The position numbers and the translations under genes were made by a program. A stretch of DNA of 30,403 bases from JAVBPR01 sp031549485 (GTDB lineage Bacteria > Bacillota > Clostridia > Oscillospirales > Feifaniaceae). The stretch is taken from assembly GCA_031549485.1 (NCBI GenBank), contig JAVBPR010000028.1:1-30403 (forward strand). The letters run 5' to 3'. This document shows, piece by piece, positions 23,188 to 30,403 of this stretch (position 1 is the first letter of the stretch; the number at the start of each line of letters is the position of its first letter). The notes beneath the pieces are model-generated. The model worked only from the letters and a program-made list of their open reading frames with translations, had not been told where the DNA came from and searched no databases.

Positions 23188-23670
23188 TTAAAGAGAAAGC
23201 GAGCTGATTTTTAAAACCGAAAGAAGTGAAATAACAAAGGCGAGAATAGCGTAAAGCTCGACAAGCGAAGCCGAAACGATAGCCTTTCCGCTTTCGCCCG
23301 GGCGCTTTGCGATAAGGCTGATACCCGATGCGGCAACCTTGCTCTGCGCTATTGCCGAAAAATATCCGCCGATAGCGATAGGAAGGCAGCTTGCCAAATA
23401 TAAAAAGCCCGAAACCATCGAAACTTGCGCGCTTCCGCCGAGGATTCCTACATTGAGAAGCACCATAACGGCGATGATAAATCCGTAAAGGCCCTGGGTT
23501 CCCGGCAACAGCTGCAAAATAAGCAGCTTGCCGAATTTACTCGGATCTTCGGTCAAAACGCCGACAGCCGACTGTGACGCAAGGCCGACGCCTTTTGCGG
23601 AACCGACGCCCGAAAGTCCGACGGCAAGAGCGGCGCCGAAAAGCGCCAAAAACAAACCTAAATTACCCAT
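23188..23670 (-). CDS. ntpK: V-type ATPase subunit K (rotor ring proteolipid), Na+-type
   Basis: A 160-residue proteolipid with four membrane helices in two related hairpins, the doubled form found in V-type rings. The five residues that bind Na+ in the Enterococcus hirae rotor (L61, T64, Q65, Q110, E139) have matches L55, T58 and Q59 in LPGTQGLYGF, Q109 in FSAIAQSKV, and E138 in LVELYAILAF. All five are present, so the ring should bind and move Na+ rather than only H+. Only one carboxylate is seen per four helices, as in other K subunits. It lies 6 nt after subunit I. Confidence 0.95.
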   Translation of the reverse strand: MGNLGLFLALFGAALAVGLSGVGSAKGVGLASQSAVGVLTEDPSKFGKLLILQLLPGTQGLYGFIIAVMVLLNVGILGGSAQVSMVSGFLYLASCLPIAIGGYFSAIAQSKVAASGISLIAKRPGESGKAIVSASLVELYAILAFVISLLSVLKISSLSL

Positions 23671-23676
23671 AAAAAC

Positions 23677-25641
23677 TTACTCCTTTATTTTCGTGTATTT
23701 ATATTTTCTTGAAAACGGTTCGAATTTACGCCCGCCGCCCTCATAAAATTTGCCGAAAAATTCGACATATTGCAGACGGTTGGTGTGAACATAAGCGCCC
23801 AGCATATTGATTGCAAAGTTTATCAAATGGAAGGCGATAAAGACTATCCAAAAGAGTATGCCGCCCGGAAAGCCGAAGCCGAAAAGCGAACCCATAAGAT
23901 TTGCAACGGTCGCGATAACGCCGGTCGCAAGGCCGAGCGCCATAAGGCGGGAATAGGAAAGCGCGTCGCTTAAAAATCCGGTTAAATCATATAAGCTGAC
24001 AATTCCCGCAAATAGCCGCAGGATGATATTTTTGTTTGACCTGCCGGCAAACAGAATTAGCCCGCCGGCTCCGATGCCGACCAAAATAAGCGCGGGCAGT
24101 TTCATAAATTCAACCCCTGCGCCGAACCAAACGGCGACAAGGCTTATTCCGGTCAAAAGAAAAATCCAAAGCCCCGCATCGCATATCGCGTCGCCTCTTT
24201 TTTTCGCGCGCCAAAGTGTGATAAATTTCAAGACATACGCCGTCAGGATATGCACTATTCCCATCGCCACGCTGATAATCAGCAGCCGCAACGGATCTTT
24301 GACAGGATCAAACAAAATCGGCTTTAGCTCAATATTTACATGGAAAAATCCGTTTGAAATTACCGAAACGGCGTTTCCGAAAAAGCTGCCGTATAAAAGC
24401 CCCCAAACAAAGGTTGATATACCGCAGAAAAAGAACATCCTCATCGAGGTTCGAAGTCCCGGCTTAACATTTTTAAACGCAAATCCCAAAAGTCCGCAGG
24501 CAATCATTACCATAAGCCCGTATCCCGCATCCGAAAACATCATGCCGAAATAAAAATAGTAAAAAATGCTCATGATGAATGTGGGATCAATGTCGGTTTT
24601 AGAAGGCAGGCTGAACGATTCCACAATAGACTCGAGCGGGCTTGCAAACCAGTTGTTTTTCAGCTTGACCGGTACTTCCTCGTCCTCCTGCGGCTCTATC
24701 AGTTCAACGCAGGAAACAAACTGTTTTTCAAGCAACTCTTTAAATTCTTCCGCCGAACCCGCCGGCATGTATCCGCTTAAAATAAATACGCGGTTTGTTT
24801 GCAACAATCGGTTAATTACTTGGTATTTATCCCTGCGGGCATAGAACGAATCAAATAAAATCTGCAGTTCGCGCCTTTTTTCGCAAAGGTGAATAATTTC
24901 CTTTTCACAAATTTCCGTTTGATTATTCAGCTGGTCTATCTGCCCTGTTAACTTTTCTATCATTTGCCGCGGATTTTCGCCTTTTGATTTCATCGCGGCG
25001 CGGACAAATCCGATTTCGTTCAAAGCGCTTTTAATCGCTTCTTCATCGTTTTTATGGACGATCAGATAAAAGCATGTTTGATCTTTCGCCCTTGAAATTA
25101 TTTCAATATATATGGGAACTTCGGTAAAGCGGAGAAATTTTTCATAAAGATCTTCCTCGCCGAAATCGCCCTGGATACTGCCTGTAAATATTGCGGTTTT
25201 CTTTGTCTGCGTAATGTTGAGCGTTTGATCAAAACTTTCCCAAATTTTCAGCCCCGCAATTTGGAGCCTGTTATTATTTGCCTCTGCTTTGCTCCAGGCG
25301 GCCGCTTCGTATAATCCCTTAATTCGCGCCGCTTTTGCCAAAATGTCGCCTTCTCTTTTCCTTGCCGCTTTTAAATCCGCTTTGCTGATTTCTTCAGAGT
25401 CAAAATAAAACGGCTTTTTTTCGGGCGAAGCGGTATCAAGAATATTTATAGCGGCGGAAAGCAGCTCGAGATTTTGGTCAAACTGACGCAGCTGCTCTGA
25501 AGTATCCTGAAAATGGAATACTTCGTTTTCCTGCGAGGTCGACACCTCAATAAACCCCTTTGACTGAATAAGCTCGAGAATGCTTTTTCGGTCAGAGCGG
25601 CAAGCGAATATATTCACTTTTTTCATTCTTTCAACCGACAT
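23677..25641 (-). CDS. ntpI: V-type ATPase subunit I (a-type stator)
   Basis: A 654-residue stator subunit. Residues 1-330 are a soluble arm with coiled coil (MIEKLTGQIDQLNNQTEICEKEI), and residues about 335-654 hold seven to eight membrane helices forming the half-channels. The segment FLSDALSYSRLMALGLATGVIATVANLMG contains the conserved arginine that faces the rotor glutamate. IFYYFYFGMMFSDAGYGL is the typical first membrane signature. Start ATG 25641 with AAGGA ahead. It is 15 nt after the G/H subunit gene. Confidence 0.96.
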   Translation of the reverse strand: MSVERMKKVNIFACRSDRKSILELIQSKGFIEVSTSQENEVFHFQDTSEQLRQFDQNLELLSAAINILDTASPEKKPFYFDSEEISKADLKAARKREGDILAKAARIKGLYEAAAWSKAEANNNRLQIAGLKIWESFDQTLNITQTKKTAIFTGSIQGDFGEEDLYEKFLRFTEVPIYIEIISRAKDQTCFYLIVHKNDEEAIKSALNEIGFVRAAMKSKGENPRQMIEKLTGQIDQLNNQTEICEKEIIHLCEKRRELQILFDSFYARRDKYQVINRLLQTNRVFILSGYMPAGSAEEFKELLEKQFVSCVELIEPQEDEEVPVKLKNNWFASPLESIVESFSLPSKTDIDPTFIMSIFYYFYFGMMFSDAGYGLMVMIACGLLGFAFKNVKPGLRTSMRMFFFCGISTFVWGLLYGSFFGNAVSVISNGFFHVNIELKPILFDPVKDPLRLLIISVAMGIVHILTAYVLKFITLWRAKKRGDAICDAGLWIFLLTGISLVAVWFGAGVEFMKLPALILVGIGAGGLILFAGRSNKNIILRLFAGIVSLYDLTGFLSDALSYSRLMALGLATGVIATVANLMGSLFGFGFPGGILFWIVFIAFHLINFAINMLGAYVHTNRLQYVEFFGKFYEGGGRKFEPFSRKYKYTKIKE

Positions 25642-25656
25642 AAAAAGTTGTCCTTA

Positions 25657-25959
25657 CTAAAAAATTTCCGCAATCACCGCGTCAATCGCTTTTTCGCGAT
25701 TTAAGTCCGCCGCTTTCAGTATTGCGTCGGTTTTTTGCCGGTAATCTTCCATCGTTTTTTCGTATTCGGCCTGCGTCTGTATTTTTGCCTGGCTTATCTT
25801 ATCCTTTGCGGATTCCTTTGCTGAAGCTACCGATTCCCTGACAAAATTTTCGCCGCTTTCTTCCGCCGCGGCGAGAATTTCGTCTGATTTTTTTTGCGCG
25901 TTTTTCTTGTTTTCATCCGCTTGTTTTTCGGCGGCTTTTATTTTTTCTATTGCTTCCAT
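25657..25959 (-). CDS. ntpF: V-type ATPase subunit G/H (peripheral stalk)
   Basis: A 100-residue, nearly all-helical, highly charged protein (MEAIEKIKAAEKQADENKKN onward), the small partner of subunit E in the peripheral stalk and the first ATPase gene of the operon, as ntpF is in Enterococcus hirae. Identity rests on length, composition and position, since such coiled coils are weakly conserved. A GGAGG and an AGGTCG lie before its ATG; it follows ktrA by 23 nt. Confidence 0.85.
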   Translation of the reverse strand: MEAIEKIKAAEKQADENKKNAQKKSDEILAAAEESGENFVRESVASAKESAKDKISQAKIQTQAEYEKTMEDYRQKTDAILKAADLNREKAIDAVIAEIF

Positions 25960-25982
25960 CGACCTGCCCTCGCCTCCTCGAA

Positions 25983-26633
25983 TTATATTCTATGCGAAAA
26001 TTTGATGATGTCATCCTTTTTGCCGAACACCACGAGATGCTCGTTTTTCTCGAACACATGCGACGGTTTTACAGATGCTGTCATAGTTTCACCCTGTTTT
26101 GTCGCCAAAATATTTATATGATATTTCGTCCGCATTGCGACATGCTCGATAGTATCCCCGATCCATCTTTCGGGAACAGGAATCTCGGAAATTGAATAAT
26201 CGGGCGTGATTTCAATATAATCATATGCTTTTTTGAAGGAATGTTTTATAGCTATTCGGTTTGCCATTTGTTTTTCGGGATAAATTATTTCGTCCGCGCC
26301 CATGCTAAGCAGAAATTTCCCGTGCATTTCGCGGCTGATTCTCGAGAGAATGTACGGCGCGCCGAGTTCTTTAAGAAGATAAGTTATCTCAAGCGAAATG
26401 CTGAGATTTGAGCCCATCGCCACTACGCAAACGTCAAAATTGCCGACTCCGAGCGCGTTTAAAACCTCTCTTTTTGTGCAGTCGCCGATCTGGACGTTTG
26501 AAATATGATTTAGCGTTTCGTTTGCCTTGTCTTCCGAAATATCAACGGCTAAAACTTCGTTGCCGAGTTCCGCAAATTTCATCGCAATATGCTTGCCGAA
26601 TCTTCCAAGCCCGATAACCAATATCGATTTCAT
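25983..26633 (-). CDS. ktrA: KtrA/TrkA-type K+ uptake regulatory subunit
   Basis: A 216-residue cytoplasmic gating subunit. Residues 1-125 are an RCK N-terminal Rossmann domain with GLGRFG at 8-13 and the nucleotide-ribose aspartate in VLAVDIS; residues about 140-216 are the RCK C-terminal domain (DYSISEIPVPERWIGDTIEHV, NEHLVVFGKKDDI), which binds c-di-AMP in several Firmicutes. A ring of these subunits opens the KtrB channel on ATP binding. It starts at ATG 26633 behind AAGGAG, 16 nt after ktrB, and leads into the V-ATPase genes after 23 nt. Confidence 0.92.
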   Translation of the reverse strand: MKSILVIGLGRFGKHIAMKFAELGNEVLAVDISEDKANETLNHISNVQIGDCTKREVLNALGVGNFDVCVVAMGSNLSISLEITYLLKELGAPYILSRISREMHGKFLLSMGADEIIYPEKQMANRIAIKHSFKKAYDYIEITPDYSISEIPVPERWIGDTIEHVAMRTKYHINILATKQGETMTASVKPSHVFEKNEHLVVFGKKDDIIKFSHRI

Positions 26634-26649
26634 TTTTTACTACTCCTTG

Positions 26650-27990
26650 TTATCCTATCATTATTTTCCCCTGCGGATATTGCAGCGGAACCTTTTTAGT
26701 CGAATTAATAAACGCAAAGATAATCGACAACACGCCGACTCTGCCAAAATACATCAAAAGCATAATTATAATCTTTGATACCGGTGAAAACATCGGCGTA
26801 ATTCCCAGCGTTAGCCCGACCGTTCCGATTGCTGAAAAGACCTCGAACATCACATCTTTAAGCGGAAGCGATTCAAACAGCGATATAAGCGCGATGCCCG
26901 ACAGCGCGAGCCCGACGTAAATTACAACGATTGTACAGGCTTTTTTGAAAATGCCTTCTTCAAACCGCCGCTTAAAAGCGGAAATATCTGATTTGTTTTT
27001 AAGCGTCGATAGCGTCGCCGCAAGAATTATAAATACCGTTGTTGTCTTTATGCCGCCCGCGGTCGAAGCGGGCGAGCCGCCGATGATCATGAGAATTATT
27101 GTCAGAAATACTGTGGAATCCGACAGTTTTGTTAAATCAACAGAATTGAAGCCTGCCGTTCTCGGCGAGATAGACTGGAAAACAGAATTTACGATTTTAT
27201 CGGGCAAGCTCATGTTAAGCATCACATTATTCGATTCCGCGATAAAAATCAGTATTGCTCCGCCGATTATAAGAAGCGTGGTGGTAAAAAGCACAACCTT
27301 GGTATGCAGCATATACCGGCCATATCGCCATTTGTGCGTAAAAATATCTTCCCAAACCAAAAAACCGAGACCGCCGATTACAATAAGCGCGGCGATAATA
27401 AGGCAGACATACGGATCGTTTGAGAAGGTGGTAAGCGAGGAAAACTGTTTGTATTTGCCCATCAAATCAAATCCCGCGTTGCAAAAAGCGGAAACCGAAT
27501 GAAACACGGCGTTATATAAGCCCTCCCAAAGCCCCATCTTTGGGCAAAAGCGAAACGCGAGCAGCACAGCTCCGATTCCTTCGAAAAACATCGTTCCGAA
27601 CAAAACATGCCGTGTCAGCCGCACAACGCCGCCAAGTTTAAAACTTCCCGCCGCTTCCTGAAGCAAAATTCGGTTATTCAGCCCGATTTTTTTCTTTAAC
27701 AATAATGAAAATATTGTCGCAAGCGACATGAAACCAAGCCCGCCGATTTGGATTAAACATAAAATAACAATCTGCCCGAAGACAGACCAATGGCTGAAAG
27801 TATCATATACAACAAGCCCGGTGACGCAGTTTGCCGAGGTCGCCGTAAAAAGCGTGTTTATGTACGGAGTCCATGTTCCGTCCTTTGATGCTATCGGCAA
27901 GGCGAGCAATGCGGCTCCGAATAATATTATAAGTGCAAATGCAATCGCAATTAAGCGCGCATATTTTAATTTCCCGAAAAAGGATCTCAC
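26650..27990 (-). CDS. ktrB: KtrB-type Na+-dependent K+ transporter
   Basis: A 446-residue membrane protein of the Trk/Ktr/HKT superfamily, four repeats of a helix-pore loop-helix unit. The four selectivity-filter glycines are in ATSANCVTGL, SVSAFCNAGF, SISPRTAGF and SAIGTVGLTLG. I start at GTG 27990 because GGAGG lies 9 nt before it and the length then equals KtrB of Bacillus and NtpJ of Enterococcus (about 445-450); the frame extends in-frame to 28110, but that extension is poorly composed. KtrB moves K+ inward with Na+. It is the first gene of the Ktr/V-ATPase unit. In Enterococcus hirae a KtrB homologue (ntpJ) closes the ATPase operon, whereas here it opens it. Confidence 0.93.
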   Translation of the reverse strand: MRSFFGKLKYARLIAIAFALIILFGAALLALPIASKDGTWTPYINTLFTATSANCVTGLVVYDTFSHWSVFGQIVILCLIQIGGLGFMSLATIFSLLLKKKIGLNNRILLQEAAGSFKLGGVVRLTRHVLFGTMFFEGIGAVLLAFRFCPKMGLWEGLYNAVFHSVSAFCNAGFDLMGKYKQFSSLTTFSNDPYVCLIIAALIVIGGLGFLVWEDIFTHKWRYGRYMLHTKVVLFTTTLLIIGGAILIFIAESNNVMLNMSLPDKIVNSVFQSISPRTAGFNSVDLTKLSDSTVFLTIILMIIGGSPASTAGGIKTTTVFIILAATLSTLKNKSDISAFKRRFEEGIFKKACTIVVIYVGLALSGIALISLFESLPLKDVMFEVFSAIGTVGLTLGITPMFSPVSKIIIMLLMYFGRVGVLSIIFAFINSTKKVPLQYPQGKIMIG

Positions 27991-28434
27991 GCAGGCGTAC
28001 CTCCAAAAACAGGCGAATACTCTTATTCTTTCCCAATTTTTACTAAAAGATTGCCGCTCTCTTAAAAACACAATAAAAAAAGCGGAAAACTTCTTAATGA
28101 AGCTCTCCACCCTGAAGCTTTAAAAAACTTGAACAGCTTATAATAAGCTGCCAACCGGATTTGCATATTTTATCATTTAAATAATTATAAGTCAAATTAA
28201 ACGGGAAAATTTCAAACAGATTTGACCGAAATTAATTAACATTCTCTCGAATGCGATATTAGTTGCATATCCGAAAACGAAGTTTTTCGTATCTTCCGAG
28301 CGAAAGCGGCTTTAAATCAAACTTTTATTACTGACTATACCATTTTATTCCACCGCTATTTTAAAGTCAAACGATATATCAGATATATTTTTCATCCGCA
28401 AAAGAAATTTCCGAAATGTTGACGTTGAAAAATA
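27991..28434 (-). other. Leader and upstream region of the Ktr/V-ATPase operon
   Basis: This A/T-rich stretch has no gene. It holds the promoter at 28167-28195 and a leader of about 170 nt. A palindrome CAGCTTA-TT-TAAGCTG-like sequence lies near 28135-28150, close to the expected transcription start. I searched by eye for a c-di-AMP (ydaO) riboswitch in the leader and found none. Upstream of 28200 I see only A/T-rich DNA and short imperfect hairpins. Confidence 0.5.
28167..28195 (-). promoter_or_regulatory. Promoter of the Ktr/V-ATPase operon
   Basis: On the minus strand TTGACT (28190-28195, 5 of 6) and TAAAAT (28167-28172, 5 of 6) are separated by exactly 17 nt. It is the best promoter upstream of ktrB, and no terminator is seen between it and 17421, so one transcript of about 10.7 kb is possible. 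Confidence 0.75.
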
Positions 28435-28461
28435 AAAAACCTCGATAAAATCGAGGTTTTT
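28435..28461. terminator. Bidirectional terminator, end of the sirtuin operon
   Basis: AAAAACCTCGA pairs perfectly with TCGAGGTTTTT around TAAAA. On the minus strand it is followed by a T-run and ends transcription coming from the macrodomain/sirtuin genes before the Ktr promoter. Confidence 0.85.
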
Positions 28462-28662
28462 ACACTATAATAAATATAGCGTCTTATGGCGGAGAAGAAC
28501 GCAACAAATCAAATACACTTTCGCAGAACCCGAATAGAAAGATTGTCAAAAGCTGTTCAAGTGCCTATTTCAGGCGCATGAGCGGCTTTTTCTATCTTTA
28601 CATATATGGGTATCTACCACTGCAACAATGTCTTTTTACGGATAAGCAAGAAAGCACACCGC
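28462..28662. other. Non-coding stretch with a long imperfect hairpin and an ORF-like remnant
   Basis: A 19-position stem (28548-28566 with 28572-28590; one mismatch, three G-T pairs, loop ATTTC) is flanked by A and T runs and may be a further terminator of the sirtuin unit. On the plus strand a frame opens at ATG 28486 and runs 31 codons to a TGA at 28579, then continues open in the same frame to about 28696. There is no ribosome binding site, so I treat it as a doubtful remnant. Confidence 0.4.
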
Positions 28663-29532
28663 TCAAATCGATGTGCTTTGTCTTATTTCCCTTAATGCGG
28701 TAGCCGTATCAGATTCTAATAAAATCGCACTTCGGTTTTCCTTGTATACCATACGCACATCATCTCGGTTTATGCGAATCAGAGTTGCATTAGGCAACAT
28801 AGTTGTCATTTGCTCGAAAGGTAAACGTATAATCCCCGGAGTGTTAAAGCCTACCCCGAGTTCGAGGAATACAAGACATTTATCCTGTCTGCTGTTGATG
28901 AAGTTTTCATAATCGTTCATATTCCCTATATGAGGTGCTTCGACAAAATTGAAGTCGCAACGTAGGTTTGGCATCAAAAACGCACCGCATCCCGGACATT
29001 TCGGAATATCCTCCTGCCGGATTTCAAACCGATTCGGCATGTGTTCAATCATGCTTTCGACCATGCCACGGTTATAAAACACCGCATCACAGCAATGCTT
29101 TGAGCATTGCAGTAATGCGTAGTCACCTTGCGGAGCGAAGATTTTATCTTTAGAGAACCTCGCTTTTTCAAGCTGTCCGTCCACATTTGTGGTGATTATA
29201 AAATGCTCCTTTTCGCTTATCAGATTGAATAAATCCGCATAGGGTGGCAAAACGTCAGGCTCATATCGAATGTGCCAGATGTGCCTCGCCCAAAAACCCC
29301 AATACCGTGTCGCGTTGCTTCCAGTTATCATGTTCGGCCAATATGCACCCATGATGTCGATTATGGAACGCTTGCCCTGTGCGTAGTATTCAGGATACCA
29401 CTTCTCGGCAAGTTCCGGGGTGGTATAGCACAAACCTCCTGAAGCGGTCAGGCCGCTACCCACGCCGACAACAACCGCATCCGCATTTTTTATGAGCGTT
29501 CTGATTTTAGCTATATCACTTGAGTAGCTCAT
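28663..29532 (-). CDS. Class M sirtuin (SirTM), protein ADP-ribosyltransferase
   Basis: A 289-residue NAD+-dependent enzyme of the Sir2 fold. Residues 20-33 (VVVGVGSGLTASGG) are the NAD-binding loop, ITTNVDGQLEKARF the second NAD motif, and a zinc ribbon is formed by cysteines in CSKHCC and CPGCG. At the place of the classical catalytic histidine the sequence is APQGDY, glutamine instead, as in class M sirtuins. Those of Staphylococcus and Streptococcus ADP-ribosylate lipoylated GcvH-L instead of deacetylating. The start is ATG 29532, with GGAG 9 nt before, overlapping the macrodomain gene by 17 nt, the usual pairing of SirTM with its eraser. No gcvH-L or lplA gene is in the window, so the target is unknown. 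Confidence 0.88.
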   Translation of the reverse strand: MSYSSDIAKIRTLIKNADAVVVGVGSGLTASGGLCYTTPELAEKWYPEYYAQGKRSIIDIMGAYWPNMITGSNATRYWGFWARHIWHIRYEPDVLPPYADLFNLISEKEHFIITTNVDGQLEKARFSKDKIFAPQGDYALLQCSKHCCDAVFYNRGMVESMIEHMPNRFEIRQEDIPKCPGCGAFLMPNLRCDFNFVEAPHIGNMNDYENFINSRQDKCLVFLELGVGFNTPGIIRLPFEQMTTMLPNATLIRINRDDVRMVYKENRSAILLESDTATALREIRQSTSI

Positions 29533-30265
29533 GATAAATGCTCCAGTCAGTGTCCTTAAACACATTGAAAATGACTTTGATTGGGTAGGTGTTTTGAAAC
29601 TCTGTAACAGCCCTTATCGCGATTTCGGCGGCTTTATCGTTTGGAAAACGGAAAACTCCTGTTGAGATACAACAAAATGCAACCGATTCAAGTCCATATT
29701 TTACTGCAAGCGAAAGACATGAGCGGTAACAGCTTGCGAGCTGCTCACAATCCTGCGCTTTCAACGAACCTGATACGATTGGCCCGACAGTGTGCAGGAT
29801 GTATTTACTCGGCAGATTATAGGCTTTTGTTATTTTAGCAATCCCGGTTGGTTCTTCGTGTCCTTGCCTTTTCATTATCTCTGCGCATTCAAGCCGGAGC
29901 TGAACCCCTGCATAGGTATGAATAGCATTATCTATACAGACATGACCCGGAACAAAACATCCGAGCATACCGCTGTTGGCGGCATTCACAATGGCATCGA
30001 CCTTGAGCGTTGTAATGTCGCCCTGCCAGAGATATATGCTATCTCTGATAGGCATTAAATCGGCAATATCGGTTATTCCTTTTTCTTCTATCATGTCATG
30101 CAGAAGCGTATTCTGCACCGAAAGAAACTCCGTGCTGACAGGCTTTGCCTCGCGTATATTGACAAGCGCACGGAAAACCTGCCATTTGTCTGAGGTTGTA
30201 GCTGGAATTGTAGTTTGCGGGGAAAGCTCTTTAATAAGAAAATCGAGTTGCTCTGTTGTTGTCAT
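29516..30265 (-). CDS. Zinc-type macrodomain ADP-ribosylhydrolase
   Basis: A 249-residue protein with an N-terminal helical extension (1-75) and a macrodomain (about 76-249). GDITTLKVDAIVNAANSGMLGC is the ADP-ribose-binding opening and FCCISTGVFRFPNDKAAEIA the phosphate loop. The insert G-C-F-V-P-G-H-V-C-I-D-N-A-I-H provides C103, H108 and C110, the positions used as zinc ligands in macrodomains linked to sirtuins. These remove ADP-ribose placed by SirTM. The start is ATG 30265 with GGAGG 5 nt before; an earlier in-frame start at 30280 lacks one. It is translationally coupled to the sirtuin downstream. Confidence 0.9.
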   Translation of the reverse strand: MTTTEQLDFLIKELSPQTTIPATTSDKWQVFRALVNIREAKPVSTEFLSVQNTLLHDMIEEKGITDIADLMPIRDSIYLWQGDITTLKVDAIVNAANSGMLGCFVPGHVCIDNAIHTYAGVQLRLECAEIMKRQGHEEPTGIAKITKAYNLPSKYILHTVGPIVSGSLKAQDCEQLASCYRSCLSLAVKYGLESVAFCCISTGVFRFPNDKAAEIAIRAVTEFQNTYPIKVIFNVFKDTDWSIYHELLK

Positions 30266-30286
30266 ATTCGCCTCCAACAAGCCGAT

Positions 30287-30308
30287 AGCCCCGCCGCATG
30301 GCAGGGCT
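30287..30308. other. Hairpin upstream of the macrodomain gene
   Basis: On the minus strand a 9-bp stem (AGCCCTGCC/GGCGGGGCT, one T-G pair) lies between the partial upstream gene and the macrodomain ribosome binding site. It lacks a T-run, so it may set relative expression within the operon. Confidence 0.45.
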
Positions 30309-30313
30309 TCTGC

Positions 30314-30403
30314 TTATATCTTGAATGTTCTTGGCGGGTTACCGGTAAAGTCCGATATGCTTGCATTTCCATCCGTAAGATAAAACACCTCAAAAGTCGG
30401 GTT
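30314..30403 (-). CDS. 3' end of an upstream gene, possibly a PPOX-type flavoprotein
   Basis: Reading from the window edge, 29 codons are open to a TAA at 30314-30316: ...FEVFYLTDGNASISDFTG then NPPRTFKI. The F-Y-L-x-x-G-x-A-x-I-x-x-F-T-G pattern near the C-terminus resembles pyridoxamine 5'-phosphate oxidase-like flavoproteins, which often end this way. Most of the gene is outside the window, so the call is tentative. It lies 48 nt before the macrodomain gene on the same strand and is probably in its operon. Confidence 0.5.
   Translation of the reverse strand, partial: NPTFEVFYLTDGNASISDFTGNPPRTFKI

Noticed and set aside
27991..28110. In-frame 40-residue N-terminal extension of KtrB
   Set aside because: The GTG at 27990 has a perfect GGAGG and gives the normal family length; the extension has no ribosome binding site and poor composition.
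27991..28166. c-di-AMP (ydaO-type) riboswitch in the Ktr leader
   Set aside because: Ktr genes often have one, but I found none of the conserved aptamer blocks in this leader.
1..30403. CRISPR arrays, rRNA genes, transposases or integrases
   Set aside because: No regularly spaced repeat series, rRNA sequence or recombinase motif was seen on either strand.

Overview
The window looks like a chromosomal segment from an anaerobic Firmicute, most likely class Clostridia (Oscillospiraceae-like). The grounds are a clostridial/enterococcal-type V-ATPase operon, a class I/II hybrid-cluster protein of the strict-anaerobe type, AGGAGG-type ribosome binding sites, sigma-A-like promoters, frequent TTG/GTG starts and many intrinsic terminators. 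No names come from a database search; all calls rest on motifs, gene order and remembered family features.

Layout. 1-1130 is gene-poor: the tail of a possible gene, an XRE regulator with its own promoter and a 14-bp palindromic operator candidate, then dispersed TGTAGGG hairpin elements around a frameshifted ORF remnant. 1137-2528 (minus) is a GNAT acetyltransferase plus DUF368 polyprenyl-phosphate translocase operon. 2653-3190 holds tRNA-Ser(UGA) whose 3' end and terminator are repeated directly 222 bp downstream. 3310-6194 (plus) has an FAD/Rieske oxidoreductase translationally coupled to a tocopherol-cyclase-like protein, then a VanZ-family membrane protein. 6224-9932 is a nitrosative-stress-like cluster: a Crp/Fnr regulator divergent from an iron-sulfur protein and a three-domain rubredoxin/flavin reductase/hybrid-cluster protein. 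10114-17364 is a run of mostly single-gene units: LctP-type permease, secreted stalk-domain protein, purine permease divergent from a phosphoribosyltransferase, DUF3626 protein, and an ArsB/CitM-type ion transporter.

17439-27990 (minus) is one long probable operon: ktrB-ktrA followed by nine V-ATPase genes in the order G/H-I-K-E-C-F-A-B-D. All five Na+ ligands known from the Enterococcus hirae rotor are present in subunit K, so the ATPase is probably Na+-coupled. It is joined to a Na+-dependent K+ uptake system, giving a Na+-out/K+-in ion homeostasis unit driven from one good promoter. 28663-30403 (minus) is the end of another operon: a class M sirtuin overlapping a zinc-type macrodomain, i.e. 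a writer/eraser pair for protein ADP-ribosylation, with the tail of an upstream gene that may be a PPOX-type flavoprotein.

The most unusual items are the rubredoxin/flavin reductase/Hcp fusion, the Rieske-FAD/tocopherol-cyclase-like pair, the Ktr/V-ATPase operon and the duplicated tRNA 3' end.
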